A DNA stretch of 64,000 nt from SKVR01 sp046291875. Its GTDB lineage: Bacteria > Bacteroidota > Bacteroidia > Bacteroidales > UBA7960. Position 1 is the first letter of the stretch. Each line of letters starts with the position of its first letter. A model generated the notes under the pieces. It was not told the DNA's origin, did no database searches, and saw nothing but the letters and a program-made list of their open reading frames with translations. Below, in pieces: positions 8,007-16,061 of the stretch. A program made the translations under genes and the position numbers. The stretch covers positions 96,913 through 160,912 of the forward strand of contig JBKBSF010000008.1 in NCBI GenBank assembly GCA_046291875.1, given 5' to 3'.

Positions 8007-9692
8007 TCAGCCGATTTTTTGCTCTACCATACGCAGGATCTCCTGTTCGCGGGCAATGGCAGCATCCTGAATCTCTTTTCCTTTGGCAATAATCTCTTCC
8101 ACAAAGGCTTTGTCTTCCAGGTCGGCAGTATTGATCTTCACATTCATAAATGCCCCCATAACAGCTGTTCGGGCGCACAATGCTCCTACTCCTGCATCGG
8201 TTACAGAGTTGGGGTTGCCTCTCTCTACCATTTCTGCAATCACCTCCATACTCTCGTAAGCCTTTTGCATTACGCGGAAAGGAACTTCAATGGCGTAGCG
8301 TGTGGCATCCTGGATTGCTTTCTTGCGGAAGGCCTTCTCCTGGTCAGAAGATTTGGGTAGCCCAAAGGCATCCATGATACGGTTGAAAGAGCGTGTATCT
8401 TCGTCAACCAGCCAGGTAAGCTCATCTTTAATAGCTTGTCCTTTCTCGGCCCAGTTGCCAAAGAGCTCCCACTGATCGTCCCAGCCTCTTTTGTGAGAAG
8501 AGAGGTTGGCCACCATGGTAGCAAGAGAAATGCCCAATGCCCCTACATAGGCAGATACAGATCCGCCACCGGGAGCAGGAGATTCGCTGGCAGTTTCATC
8601 TGCAAACTGCTGGAGGTTCATGTCTACCAGTTTCTTTCCTTCTTCCTCTGCCAGCATGTACTCTATGATCTTTTCTTTGGGATTGAAGGGTTTCAGATCA
8701 TCAAGTCCCATGGATTTCACTGCTATTTTGATCAGTTCAGATTCCGAAACACCCACGCTGCGTTGTTGTTTGCGCAGGAAATATTTCCCTGCATCCACCA
8801 AAGCTTTGAGCGGAACCAGCCCTACCAGCTCAGAACCGGTAACCCGGATACCTCTTTCGGCAGCTTTCTTTACCACCTCATCGAATGCCACATGCACCGG
8901 AGTAATGGAGATATTGGTAAGGTTCATGGATATCTGGGCAATACCATACTCCTCGATGAACCAGCCAATGGCCTTTACAGCTTTCAGAGTACCGGGAATA
9001 AATACTTTTTCACCTTTTTCATCTGTTACGATCTTTCCGGTAATGGGATTTCCTTCTCTTTTTACTCTTCCTTTCTCGCGCACATCAAAGGCAATGGAGT
9101 TGGCCCGGCGGGTAGAGGTGGTATTAAGGTTGATATTGTATGCCACCAGAAAGTCGCGTGCCCCTACGGCAGTAGCACCTGTACGGGGATTAAAGGTAGC
9201 GGGGCCAAAATCGGGTTTCCATTCGGGATTCTTCAGTTTCTCTGGCAACCCTTCGTATTCGCCGCTGCGGCAGTTGGCCAGGTTTCGACGTTTGGGTTCA
9301 AAGGCAGCATTTTCGTAGCAATACACGGGTATTTGCAACTCGTTGCCAATGCGCTCAGCCAGTTTTCGGGCATATTCCACCACTTCCTCCATGGAGATAC
9401 TGGCAACGGGTACCAGCGGGCATACATCGGTGGCTCCCATACGCGGGTGCTCCCCTTTATGCTTGCTCATGTCGATCAGCTGAGAAGCTTTTCTGACAGC
9501 ACGAAAAGCAGCTTCAATAACTTCATCGGGCGTTCCCACCAGGGTAACTACGGTACGATTGGTAGCTTTGCCGGGGTCTACATCCAGCAGCTTCACTCCT
9601 TCAACCGACTCTATCTCGGCAGTGATCTGCCTGATAATGCCCATATCATTTCCTTCACTAAAATTGGGTACACATTCGATTAACTTCTTCAT
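8007..9692 (-). CDS. ftcD: Bifunctional glutamate formimidoyltransferase / formimidoyltetrahydrofolate cyclodeaminase
   Basis: A 561-residue protein. Residues about 1-300 are the formiminotransferase N and C domains (MKKLIECVPNFSEGND at the start, DPGKATNRTVVTLVG, KGEHPRMGATDVCPLVP). Residues about 365-555 are the cyclodeaminase domain (QFADETASESPAPGGGSVS). Together they move the formimino group of formiminoglutamate to tetrahydrofolate and then release ammonia, giving methenyl-THF in histidine breakdown. The start at 9692 is chosen because the protein family begins MKKLIECVPNFSEG; an in-frame ATG 50 codons upstream adds unrelated sequence. No other hut genes are nearby. Confidence 0.95.
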   Translation of the reverse strand: MKKLIECVPNFSEGNDMGIIRQITAEIESVEGVKLLDVDPGKATNRTVVTLVGTPDEVIEAAFRAVRKASQLIDMSKHKGEHPRMGATDVCPLVPVASISMEEVVEYARKLAERIGNELQIPVYCYENAAFEPKRRNLANCRSGEYEGLPEKLKNPEWKPDFGPATFNPRTGATAVGARDFLVAYNINLNTTSTRRANSIAFDVREKGRVKREGNPITGKIVTDEKGEKVFIPGTLKAVKAIGWFIEEYGIAQISMNLTNISITPVHVAFDEVVKKAAERGIRVTGSELVGLVPLKALVDAGKYFLRKQQRSVGVSESELIKIAVKSMGLDDLKPFNPKEKIIEYMLAEEEGKKLVDMNLQQFADETASESPAPGGGSVSAYVGALGISLATMVANLSSHKRGWDDQWELFGNWAEKGQAIKDELTWLVDEDTRSFNRIMDAFGLPKSSDQEKAFRKKAIQDATRYAIEVPFRVMQKAYESMEVIAEMVERGNPNSVTDAGVGALCARTAVMGAFMNVKINTADLEDKAFVEEIIAKGKEIQDAAIAREQEILRMVEQKIG

Positions 9693-9850
9693 CTGTCTGT
9701 AATTTTTTTTGGGCCCGGTGAAACATCCAGAACGGGTCTTCAACCTGTTGCTTTCAGGCTGAATTATGAATACTGCACGAGGCCTGATGTTTTGATTGTT
9801 AAGGGATAAAAAAGATTTTAGGGTTCGTTTTGATTTTGACACGAAATTAT

Positions 9851-9882
9851 AAAAAAAAAGCCACTGGCACCGGCCAATGGCT
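9851..9882 (-). terminator. Rho-independent terminator of rplS
   Basis: A 10-bp stem with one G-U pair (9873-9882 with 9859-9868) and a 4-nt loop, followed on the minus strand by a run of nine T (A9851-A9859 on the plus strand). It lies 24 bp beyond the rplS stop codon and separates it from ftcD. Confidence 0.88.
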
Positions 9883-9905
9883 TATTCTTTTGCAAGCAGA
9901 AAAGA

Positions 9906-10262
9906 TTAGTATCTCTTTTCTTTGATTCTTGCTTTCTTTCCGCGCAGATCTCTCAGATAGAAAATTCTTGCCCTGCGTACCATACCGCGGCGGATAAGTT
10001 CGATCTTCTCAATGAAGGGAGAACTGATAGGGAAAATCCTCTCCACTCCAATGTTGCCAGAAATCTTTCTTACGGTGAAAGTTTCGGTAGCACCACTTCC
10101 TCTTCTCTGGATCACAACACCTTGATAAGGCTGAATCCTCTCCTTGTTACCTTCCTTGATCTTATAGTGTACTACAACGGTATCTCCGGCTTTGAATGCA
10201 GGGTATTCTTTCTTCTCTGTCAAAACATCCTGCACAAAATTCATTATTTCCATCTGGTTCAT
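9906..10262 (-). CDS. rplS: 50S ribosomal protein L19
   Basis: A 118-residue protein with the L19 signature segments GDTVVVHYKIKEGNKERIQPYQG cut as FKAGDTVVV near residue 24, VVIQRRGSGATETFTVRK near residue 50, and the C-terminal RRARIFYLRDLRGKKARIKE. It sits at the interface of the large and small subunits. Many bacteria place rplS beside trmD; here trmD is about 1 kb away with an outer-membrane protein gene in between on the opposite strand. It has its own terminator and a good -7 promoter box. Confidence 0.97.
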   Translation of the reverse strand: MNQMEIMNFVQDVLTEKKEYPAFKAGDTVVVHYKIKEGNKERIQPYQGVVIQRRGSGATETFTVRKISGNIGVERIFPISSPFIEKIELIRRGMVRRARIFYLRDLRGKKARIKEKRY

Positions 10263-10355
10263 GACTCTGTATTTTAAGCGTTTAATCCTTTGTGCCTCGC
10301 CCGAGACATATGCAAAATGATCTTTATATGATTACGTTCTTCCGAAAAGGGAGTG

Positions 10356-10363
10356 CAAAGGTA
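10356..10363 (-). promoter_or_regulatory. Probable -7 promoter box of rplS
   Basis: TACCTTTG on the minus strand fits TAnnTTTG completely. The region 19 nt upstream reads TTTT instead of TTTG, so the -33 element is only partial. The leader to the rplS start would be about 90 nt. Confidence 0.55.
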
Positions 10364-10457
10364 GAGAAATAATTCAAAATAAAAAAAGAGAATGCAAATT
10401 TATTTTGATAAACAGCCCATTGCCTGTGCATGCAATGCAAAGGTAAAAAACTCTTCG

Positions 10458-10489
10458 ATTGGGTTACTAAAACAATTTCCCTATATTTG
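10458..10489 (+). promoter_or_regulatory. Bacteroidota-type promoter for the outer-membrane barrel gene
   Basis: ATTG (10458-10461), 20 nt, TATATTTG (10482-10489) matches the phylum consensus in seven of the eight -7 and -33 fixed positions. Transcription would start near 10496, giving a leader of about 180 nt that contains a 50-codon upstream reading frame. Confidence 0.62.
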
Positions 10490-10527
10490 ACCCTCAATCA
10501 TTTCTTTTCATCCTAAAAATCAAAAAC

Positions 10528-10680
10528 ATGAAACAAGCCATGACAAAAAATTTTGACACACACGCGGATGATAATAATTCGCAGCCTCACAAAACATGCA
10601 GCCAGGGTATTGCTGGCGAGTTCCCCCGCAAAGGCGGGGCAGGCATACGACCAATAAAAAACAAAATATTATACAGATGA
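10528..10680 (+). CDS. Possible 50-codon leader ORF overlapping the next start codon
   Basis: This frame starts at the first ATG after the predicted promoter (MKQAMTKNFDTHADD...) and stops at TGA 10678-10680, sharing ATGA with the start of the barrel protein gene. That arrangement would permit translational coupling. The product resembles nothing I know. Its second half (residues about 30-42, EFPRKGGAGIRP) is encoded by a 39-bp repeat that recurs elsewhere in the window, so the frame may be an accident of repeat insertion into a leader rather than a real gene. Confidence 0.3.
   Translation: MKQAMTKNFDTHADDNNSQPHKTCSQGIAGEFPRKGGAGIRPIKNKILYR
10616..10654 (-). repeat. 39-bp dispersed repeat, copy 1
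   Basis: Read on the minus strand this segment matches 53869-53907 at 36 of 39 positions with no gaps. It contains the hairpin CCCCGC-CTTT-GCGGGG. The two copies lie 43 kb apart, one in a leader region and one in an intergenic gap, which fits a REP-like dispersed element. Confidence 0.7.
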
Positions 10681-11258
10681 AAAAAGCATTACAATTACTT
10701 GTTGTTCTTGCGATGATTTTCTTTTTGGCCCACAATCCATCAGTAACTGCCCAGGTAAGCTTCGGCATCAAAGGAGGGCTCAACCTGGCCAATTGGGGCG
10801 GAGAAGATGCAGGAGAAACCAAAATGCGCACAGGTTATCACCTTGGAGGTTTTCTGGAATTGTCACTCCCTGGGTTATTAACGGTTGAAGGAGGGCTGTA
10901 CTTCTCTGAGAAAGGCTATAAAGACAAGGTCATAACGCTTGATTACCACTTTATTTCATCCTACATCGACATCCCAGTGGTGCTCAAATTCAAACCCACT
11001 CCACTTTTCCACATGTATACCGGCCCGCAGGTTTCTGTTCTGCTCAACAATACCATTAAAGTTGGTGATGAAGAAGAAACGTTTTCTGATGGCTTTTCAC
11101 CCATCGACCTGGGCTGGGTTTTAGGTGCAGGAATAAGTTTTCCGGGTGGAGTAAGGATCAGTGCGGGCTACGACCTGGGGCTGATTACACATGATGAGAA
11201 CAATGATTTCAAAAGCTTCAACCGCGTAATTAAGATCAGTATTGGAGTTGCTTTCTGA
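10677..11258 (+). CDS. Outer-membrane beta-barrel protein
   Basis: A 193-residue protein. MKKALQLLVVLAMIFFLA followed by SVTAQ is a signal peptide. The mature part begins VSFGIKGGLNLANWGG and has alternating-strand segments with regularly spaced aromatic residues (GYHLGGFLELSLPG, VEGGLYFSEKGYKD, VRISAGYDLGLI) ending in ISIGVAF, an aromatic C-terminus typical of barrels. It fits the porin-like outer-membrane barrel domain common in Bacteroidota, with about eight strands. The ligand is unknown. The start at 10677 is chosen because it begins the signal peptide. It converges on trmD and shares a terminator region with it. Confidence 0.85.
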   Translation: MKKALQLLVVLAMIFFLAHNPSVTAQVSFGIKGGLNLANWGGEDAGETKMRTGYHLGGFLELSLPGLLTVEGGLYFSEKGYKDKVITLDYHFISSYIDIPVVLKFKPTPLFHMYTGPQVSVLLNNTIKVGDEEETFSDGFSPIDLGWVLGAGISFPGGVRISAGYDLGLITHDENNDFKSFNRVIKISIGVAF

Positions 11259-11284
11259 TCATCATGGACATAACGCTGCTTTAC

Positions 11285-11325
11285 GACCCGGTTTACAAAT
11301 TCTCCAGCAAACCGGGTCTTCTTTT
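11285..11325 (+). terminator. Terminator hairpin overlapping the trmD 3' end
   Basis: GACCCGGTTT (11285-11294) pairs perfectly with AAACCGGGTC (11309-11318), followed on the plus strand by TTCTTTTCC. It ends the barrel-protein transcript. Most of the stem lies within the last codons of the convergent trmD gene (stop at 11293). Confidence 0.72.
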
Positions 11326-11973
11326 CCTGGTGCGCTCCAGTGCCTGCTCATGTCTCCACTCGGCAATTTTCCGGTCGTGGCCCGACAGAAGTATGTCCGG
11401 AACTTTCCATCCGTGGTAATCTGCCGGACGGGTGTACACCGGAGGGGAAAGCAACCCGTCCTGGAAGGAATCGCTCAGGGCAGAGGTTTCATCGCCCAAA
11501 ACTCCCGGCAATAAACGGATCAGGGCATCGCTTACTACTGCCGCCGCCAGTTCGCCCCCCGACAGCACATAATCGCCAATGCTGATCTCCCGCGTAATGA
11601 CATGCTCGCGCAACCGTTCATCAATTCCTTTATAGTGCCCGCAAAGCAAAATAATATTTTCAAGGGTCGACAACTGATTGGCTATGGGTTGGTCAAACAG
11701 CTCACCATCGGGGGTCATGAAAATGATCTCATCGTAAGTGCGTTGCTCTTTCAGTTGCTCAATGCAGCTCAACACTGGCTCAATCATCATTACCATCCCT
11801 GCACCTCCCCCAAAGGGATAATCGTCTACCCTGCGATGCTTGTCGGTGGCAAAATCGCGGATGTTGTGCAGATGAATTCCCACAAGCCCTTTATCCCTGG
11901 CTCTTTTTACAATGGAATGGGAAAAGGGGCCTTCAAACATCTCCGGGAAAATAGTAAGGATATCGATTCGCAT
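11293..11973 (-). CDS. trmD: tRNA (guanine(37)-N1)-methyltransferase
   Basis: A 226-residue SPOUT methyltransferase that makes m1G37 in tRNA from S-adenosylmethionine. Visible signatures are MRIDILTIFPEMFEGPFSHS at the start, VDDYPFGGGAGMVMM near residue 50, the knot segment ILLCGHYKGIDER near 110, and ISIGDYVLSGGELAA near 130. The start at 11973 is chosen because TrmD begins with this MRIDILTIFPE strand; an upstream ATG adds 18 residues not found in the family. The gene is convergent with the barrel protein gene. Confidence 0.96.
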   Translation of the reverse strand: MRIDILTIFPEMFEGPFSHSIVKRARDKGLVGIHLHNIRDFATDKHRRVDDYPFGGGAGMVMMIEPVLSCIEQLKEQRTYDEIIFMTPDGELFDQPIANQLSTLENIILLCGHYKGIDERLREHVITREISIGDYVLSGGELAAAVVSDALIRLLPGVLGDETSALSDSFQDGLLSPPVYTRPADYHGWKVPDILLSGHDRKIAEWRHEQALERTRKRRPGLLENL

Positions 11974-12246
11974 AATTACAATAAGGTCTAATGTGGCTGC
12001 AAAATTAAACTTTTTTGCCAAGGCCATTGAACGTTGCTTTACAAAACAATTTGCAACTGAATAAGTGCGAAACCTGTCAGAGGAGCGTTACAGCCAGAAA
12101 GACACTTACAGTTAAGGGAATTTTGATGCAAAAAGAGGGGCCACACCTTAGAAAACCTGACTTTGCAGACCCTCGTATCATTTTGCTTTTTTGTTCTGGA
12201 TTTCTTTTTATATTTACCCAAACCAAATCTCTTTCAACTAAGAACT

Positions 12247-12930
12247 ATGGAACAGGAAAACAAACTGCGGTTTTACGATAAACTTATCAAAAAGGCATCT
12301 CTCAAAAAGATGGTGTACCAAAATACTTACGAAGCGTTTCAGGAGCTCAAACTGGTGGCCGACCTGATCCGATTCGAGACCGACCGTAAGCTGGGCGAAA
12401 CCAAAACACGAATAAGGGTAGATTTTCAGGACAAGGGAGATTTTGAGGCAGAGTTGAGGTTTGCAGGCGATACGCTGCTATTTGTAATGCACTCCAATGT
12501 TTTTGAGTTTCCAAGGGCACATGATGTAATGCGAACACCTTATGTGATAGAAGATCCCGAACGCTCCTATTGCGGAGTGATTCATATTTACAACTTCCTT
12601 ACCGATTCTTTTCGCTACAACAGGTTCAATGATCTGGGCTACCTTGTGGCACGCATATACATCAATAAAGAAAAACTCTTCCTGGTAGAAGGGAAACACC
12701 AAACCGGGTTCTATTTCAATCAGTTTATGAATCACCCTATCGACCAGCAGGATCTGCGGCGAATCATAGAATCGGCAATGCTCTACAGTATCGACTTCGA
12801 TCTGCTGGCACCTCCCTACGACCTGGTAAAGGAAATCAGTGTATCTGAAATCAGAGAAAACTCCATTGAGCTGAAAACACGCACGGGCAAACGTCTGGGG
12901 TTTAAGTTCCAGGCCGACCACGACAAGTAG
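12247..12930 (+). CDS. Conserved protein of unknown function
   Basis: A 227-residue soluble protein starting MEQENKLRFYDKLIKKASLKK at 12247. The first 60 residues look helical and charged, and the rest looks mixed alpha/beta with several aromatic segments (YCGVIHIYNFLTDSFRYNRF, GKHQTGFYFNQFMN). There is no signal peptide, no membrane helix and no motif I can tie to a reaction. It resembles hypothetical proteins I have seen in Bacteroidota, but I cannot name a family. An upstream in-frame ATG would add 28 hydrophobic residues; the 12247 start is preferred because ATGGAACAGGAAAAC begins a typical cytosolic N-terminus. Confidence 0.7.
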   Translation: MEQENKLRFYDKLIKKASLKKMVYQNTYEAFQELKLVADLIRFETDRKLGETKTRIRVDFQDKGDFEAELRFAGDTLLFVMHSNVFEFPRAHDVMRTPYVIEDPERSYCGVIHIYNFLTDSFRYNRFNDLGYLVARIYINKEKLFLVEGKHQTGFYFNQFMNHPIDQQDLRRIIESAMLYSIDFDLLAPPYDLVKEISVSEIRENSIELKTRTGKRLGFKFQADHDK

Positions 12931-13075
12931 GGATGATGCGAATTCTGAATTTGTAATCTCAGATTTTTTGACTTGAAATGCGGGAACTGAGATTTTGCAA
13001 TTGCAAAAGACTGAAGCCAGGAGATGAGAAACCGGGAGAAGTGATCATCTGCTTACCCGGCAGTGCTGATTCATC

Positions 13076-13630
13076 TTAGCGGTTCCAGTTGCCGTGTTGC
13101 ATTTTGGTAAAAAAATCCCACAAGGTAATCCCGGCCGTTACAGAAATATTAAAAGAGTGCTTGGTGCCAAACTGGGGTATTTCTATGCTTCCATGGCAGA
13201 GGGCAAGTACTTCATCCTGCACGCCTTTAACCTCATTGCCAAATACCAGGGCATAGCGCTCGTTCTTACTTGCCTGAAAAGCATCAAGATGCCGGCTGCC
13301 GGTTGTTTGCTCCAGTGCAAACACCTTGTATCCTTGTTCCTTAAGCGATTCTACCGCTCCGACGGTTTCCTCAAAATACTGCCATTCGACCGATTCTGTG
13401 GCTCCCAGGGCAGTTTTGTGTATTTCTTTGTTGGGAGGACAGGCGGTGATACCGCACAAAAGGATCTTCTCCACCCTGAATGCATCGGCAGTGCGGAATA
13501 CAGATCCTACATTCATCATACTGCGTATGTTGTCCAGCACAATTACCACCGGGAATTTCTCCAGCGACTTAAACTCTCCGGGGCTTACACGCCCCAGCTG
13601 ATCCATGGATAGTTTGGTATGGGAAGACAT
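13076..13630 (-). CDS. SpoU/TrmH family RNA 2'-O-methyltransferase
   Basis: A 184-residue single-domain SPOUT methyltransferase. The three family motifs are present: VLDNIRSMMNVGSVFRTAD near residue 30 (motif 1, with Asn and Arg), YALVFGNEVKGV near 125 (motif 2) and IEIPQFGTKHSFNISVTAG near 150 (motif 3, knot and SAM site). It methylates a ribose of tRNA or rRNA; the position cannot be told. It is 94 bp downstream of the sirtuin gene on the same strand. Confidence 0.9.
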   Translation of the reverse strand: MSSHTKLSMDQLGRVSPGEFKSLEKFPVVIVLDNIRSMMNVGSVFRTADAFRVEKILLCGITACPPNKEIHKTALGATESVEWQYFEETVGAVESLKEQGYKVFALEQTTGSRHLDAFQASKNERYALVFGNEVKGVQDEVLALCHGSIEIPQFGTKHSFNISVTAGITLWDFFTKMQHGNWNR

Positions 13631-13724
13631 TGTAAAAGGGTTGAAATTTAATGATCCGGGAGGGTGTCCGGCAAAACGAAAAACAATACTGCAAGGCCCG
13701 CAAGCCTCCCGTGATGAGAACAGA

Positions 13725-14423
13725 TCAGGCCTGCCCCAGCAATTGCTCCACCAGTTGTACGGTGCCGGTGCTGGCTTTTTCGCGAATCACTTTCACACCA
13801 CGAATATGTGCAACATTCACCTCTGCAGGGTCGATCAGGTAAACCGGGCATCCTGCAGGAGCATAGCTTACCAATCCTGCTGCCGGATATACGTTGAGTG
13901 AAGTTCCGATGATGATATAGATATGGGCTGTTGAAGACAGCTCTGCCGCTGGCGGTATCATGGGCACCGGTTCACCAAACCAAACGATATGGGGCCGCAG
14001 CTGTGAGCCCAGTTCGCACGTATCGCCACGCTTCAGCTCCCAGCCATCCAGCTCGTAAACCAGGCTCTCGTCGATGGAACTGCGCACTTTCTTGAGCTCG
14101 CCATGCAGATGCATAACATTTTTACTGCCGGCCCTTTCGTGCAGGTCGTCTACATTCTGGGTAATAATCTGCACATCGAATTTTTCTTCCAGCTTCACCA
14201 GAGCGTAATGGGCGGCATTGGGTTGCACCTCATGAAGCTGTTTGCGCCGCTGATTGTAAAACTCCATTACCAGATCCTGGTTGCGTGCCCATGCTTCGGG
14301 AGTAGCAACCTCCATTATATCATACTTCTCCCAGAGCCCTCCGCTATCGCGAAAGGTGCTGATGCCACTCTCGGCACTTACCCCGGCACCGGTTAGTACC
14401 ACAATTCGTTTCTTGCTCATCAA
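13725..14423 (-). CDS. SIR2 family NAD-dependent protein deacylase (class III, no zinc cysteines)
   Basis: A 232-residue sirtuin. The NAD site GAGVSAESGISTFRD (residues 12-26), QNVDDLHERAG and the catalytic HLHGE (His107) are intact. Tyr56-x-x-Arg59 (FYNQRR) is the class III pair that in SIRT5 and CobB binds acidic acyl groups, so desuccinylase or demalonylase activity is predicted. The four zinc-binding cysteines of classical sirtuins are absent: only Cys126 lies in that region. Related Bacteroidota sirtuins, as I recall them, also lack the zinc site. It ends in IIGTSLNVYPAAGL and YLIDP, usual for the family. Confidence 0.92.
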   Translation of the reverse strand: MMSKKRIVVLTGAGVSAESGISTFRDSGGLWEKYDIMEVATPEAWARNQDLVMEFYNQRRKQLHEVQPNAAHYALVKLEEKFDVQIITQNVDDLHERAGSKNVMHLHGELKKVRSSIDESLVYELDGWELKRGDTCELGSQLRPHIVWFGEPVPMIPPAAELSSTAHIYIIIGTSLNVYPAAGLVSYAPAGCPVYLIDPAEVNVAHIRGVKVIREKASTGTVQLVEQLLGQA

Positions 14424-14862
14424 TCAGAAGGTTTGATTTGGATTACGAAAATACGAATTTGCGCGAAACAGAAATGAAACCTTTCCGGCAATTATCAGAT
14501 TCCGCTATTTCATTTATGAGTAAGTCGATATGTTACTACTTATGTATACTCTTATTGCTATTGCTCCTATGAAAGTAAATCATGTAGCAACCAATTGTTT
14601 ATGCCAAACCCGGTTCATCCAACCTGTGCAAAAAATTCACATAAAATTAACATAACTGAGATCAAATGTATTCTTCAGGATTGTAGATTTGTGCAGTTAA
14701 ATCACTGGTTTCCTGTAAGCCAAATCTGTTTAAAAAACCCATCAAAACACCTTTATGAACAATCCAATTACCAATCTCTTCTCAGACCTGCACTTAAAAG
14801 AAGTCAGGAGAGCATCTATTCGAGAGAAAAGCAGAAACTTTATCATTTCAACAAAAAAACTG
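14424..14862. other. 439-bp intergenic region between divergent genes
   Basis: AT-rich spacer between the sirtuin gene (minus) and the lipoprotein gene (plus). It holds a TAGATTTG at 14684-14691 on the plus strand that fits the -7 consensus but has no good -33 element. An in-frame ATG at 14755 upstream of the lipoprotein start exists but would put 36 charged residues before the signal peptide. Nothing else is recognisable. Confidence 0.5.
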
Positions 14863-15327
14863 ATGCCTGTGACCACAAGACTGTTTACCATTGCGGTGAT
14901 TGCTTTAGTAATTTTTTCCTGCAGCAAAGATGACATGTCATCAAACCCGAAGGGAATTGTAAAATTCAAGTCCTACACAACGGCGGGAGGTTTACGCCCT
15001 TTGATATTTGTGGATGGAAGCATAAGGTTTATTGTTGAACTTCAATTGAATGGCACACGGCAAAACCTCAATGCAGATGTAACCTATCACCTTTTGGATG
15101 GAGAGCAAAAACTCAGGGAAGGCAAGGTAAAAGTAAACCAAAACCTCGACGGGGGGCTGGGAATGTTCTGGGGTTCGGAGGAACACTCGGTTGCAATCGA
15201 CATGAGTGCCCTATCAGGGAAAACACTAACCATTTACCTGGACCCCTCTCACGCTTTAACTGCCAGTGAATACACAACGCAAACTTATATAGATTTATAC
15301 AAGAAAGCATCTATAACCATTCCCTGA
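14863..15327 (+). CDS. Small lipoprotein of unknown function
   Basis: A 154-residue protein from the ATG at 14863: MPVTTRLFTIAVIALVIFSC is a lipoprotein signal with the acylated Cys at position 20, followed by SKDDMSSN, an acidic start common in exported Bacteroidota lipoproteins. The rest looks like a single beta-sandwich (KFKSYTTAGGLRPLIFVDG, then several short strands). No known domain recognised. The next gene starts 75 bp downstream on the same strand and also encodes an exported small protein. Confidence 0.6.
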   Translation: MPVTTRLFTIAVIALVIFSCSKDDMSSNPKGIVKFKSYTTAGGLRPLIFVDGSIRFIVELQLNGTRQNLNADVTYHLLDGEQKLREGKVKVNQNLDGGLGMFWGSEEHSVAIDMSALSGKTLTIYLDPSHALTASEYTTQTYIDLYKKASITIP

Positions 15328-15402
15328 TAACCCTAAAGCAACATTTCGCTGCATTATGCCACTTCAGGAATTTCATCCGAAATCCCAATTAATACTACCC
15401 AT

Positions 15403-15951
15403 ATGCAATCCCGTATGAAAACTCATACTCTAACCCTGGCACAGGCTCTTCTGCTGATCCAGATCCTAATCTCTACCCATGCCATAAGCATGATGGCACC
15501 CCAATCGACTACCAATCCTTCCGATACACCCAGAAAACCAGAAATGGAAGAGATTCTCTCTCCATGCGACTGCGTAGGTGCCTGGTTATGGGTATATCAT
15601 CAAAAGAGCTTTCTGGGCAGACAATTGGAGCAATTGGACAAACAGATAGTGCAAGCAAGAGGAGATCATGAATACGAAGCCATTCAAAACCAGATACAGG
15701 ACCTTGAAGAAGAACTCAATGATCTGCAATATGGGTACAGGAATGATTTACATGATCAGTGCAGCTCCCTTACAGACAACACTGCTCCGGGTTGGAGACT
15801 TCAATGGTGGATGGATGATTCCAACTGGGGTGACTGCGAATGGTGTGATTTTCCTTCCAATATCCGAGGTGGAGATTTCGGGGCCTCACTATGCGAAGAT
15901 TTCTCCAAACTGGTTGAGGCATTCAGGATTTTCAAGCAGGGGGAGCGATAA
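15403..15951 (+). CDS. Exported Cys- and Trp-rich protein of unknown function
   Basis: A 182-residue protein. The first 30 residues are a signal-like hydrophobic stretch (MKTHTLTLAQALLLIQILIS from the second ATG at 15415, which may be the true start). The mature part opens with SPCDCVGAWLW, continues with a charged coiled-coil segment (about residues 68-110, EQLDKQIVQARGDHEYEAIQ) and ends in a Trp/Cys-rich region (WRLQWWMDD, WGDCEWCDF, ASLCED). The six mature cysteines could form three disulfides. I do not recognise a family. It follows the lipoprotein gene and may share its transcript. Confidence 0.5.
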   Translation: MQSRMKTHTLTLAQALLLIQILISTHAISMMAPQSTTNPSDTPRKPEMEEILSPCDCVGAWLWVYHQKSFLGRQLEQLDKQIVQARGDHEYEAIQNQIQDLEEELNDLQYGYRNDLHDQCSSLTDNTAPGWRLQWWMDDSNWGDCEWCDFPSNIRGGDFGASLCEDFSKLVEAFRIFKQGER

Positions 15952-16061
15952 CCAGGTTTCATATCAACCTACAATGCAGTTTTATCTATACAAATCGATG
16001 CAGATCGGTCTGTAAATCTCCGAAAATCTTAAGAAATAAAAGGAGCCTGTCGTTTCATCCC

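Noticed and set aside
8436..9683. A 415-codon plus-strand frame opposite ftcD
   Set aside because: Entirely antisense to both domains of a well-recognised enzyme.
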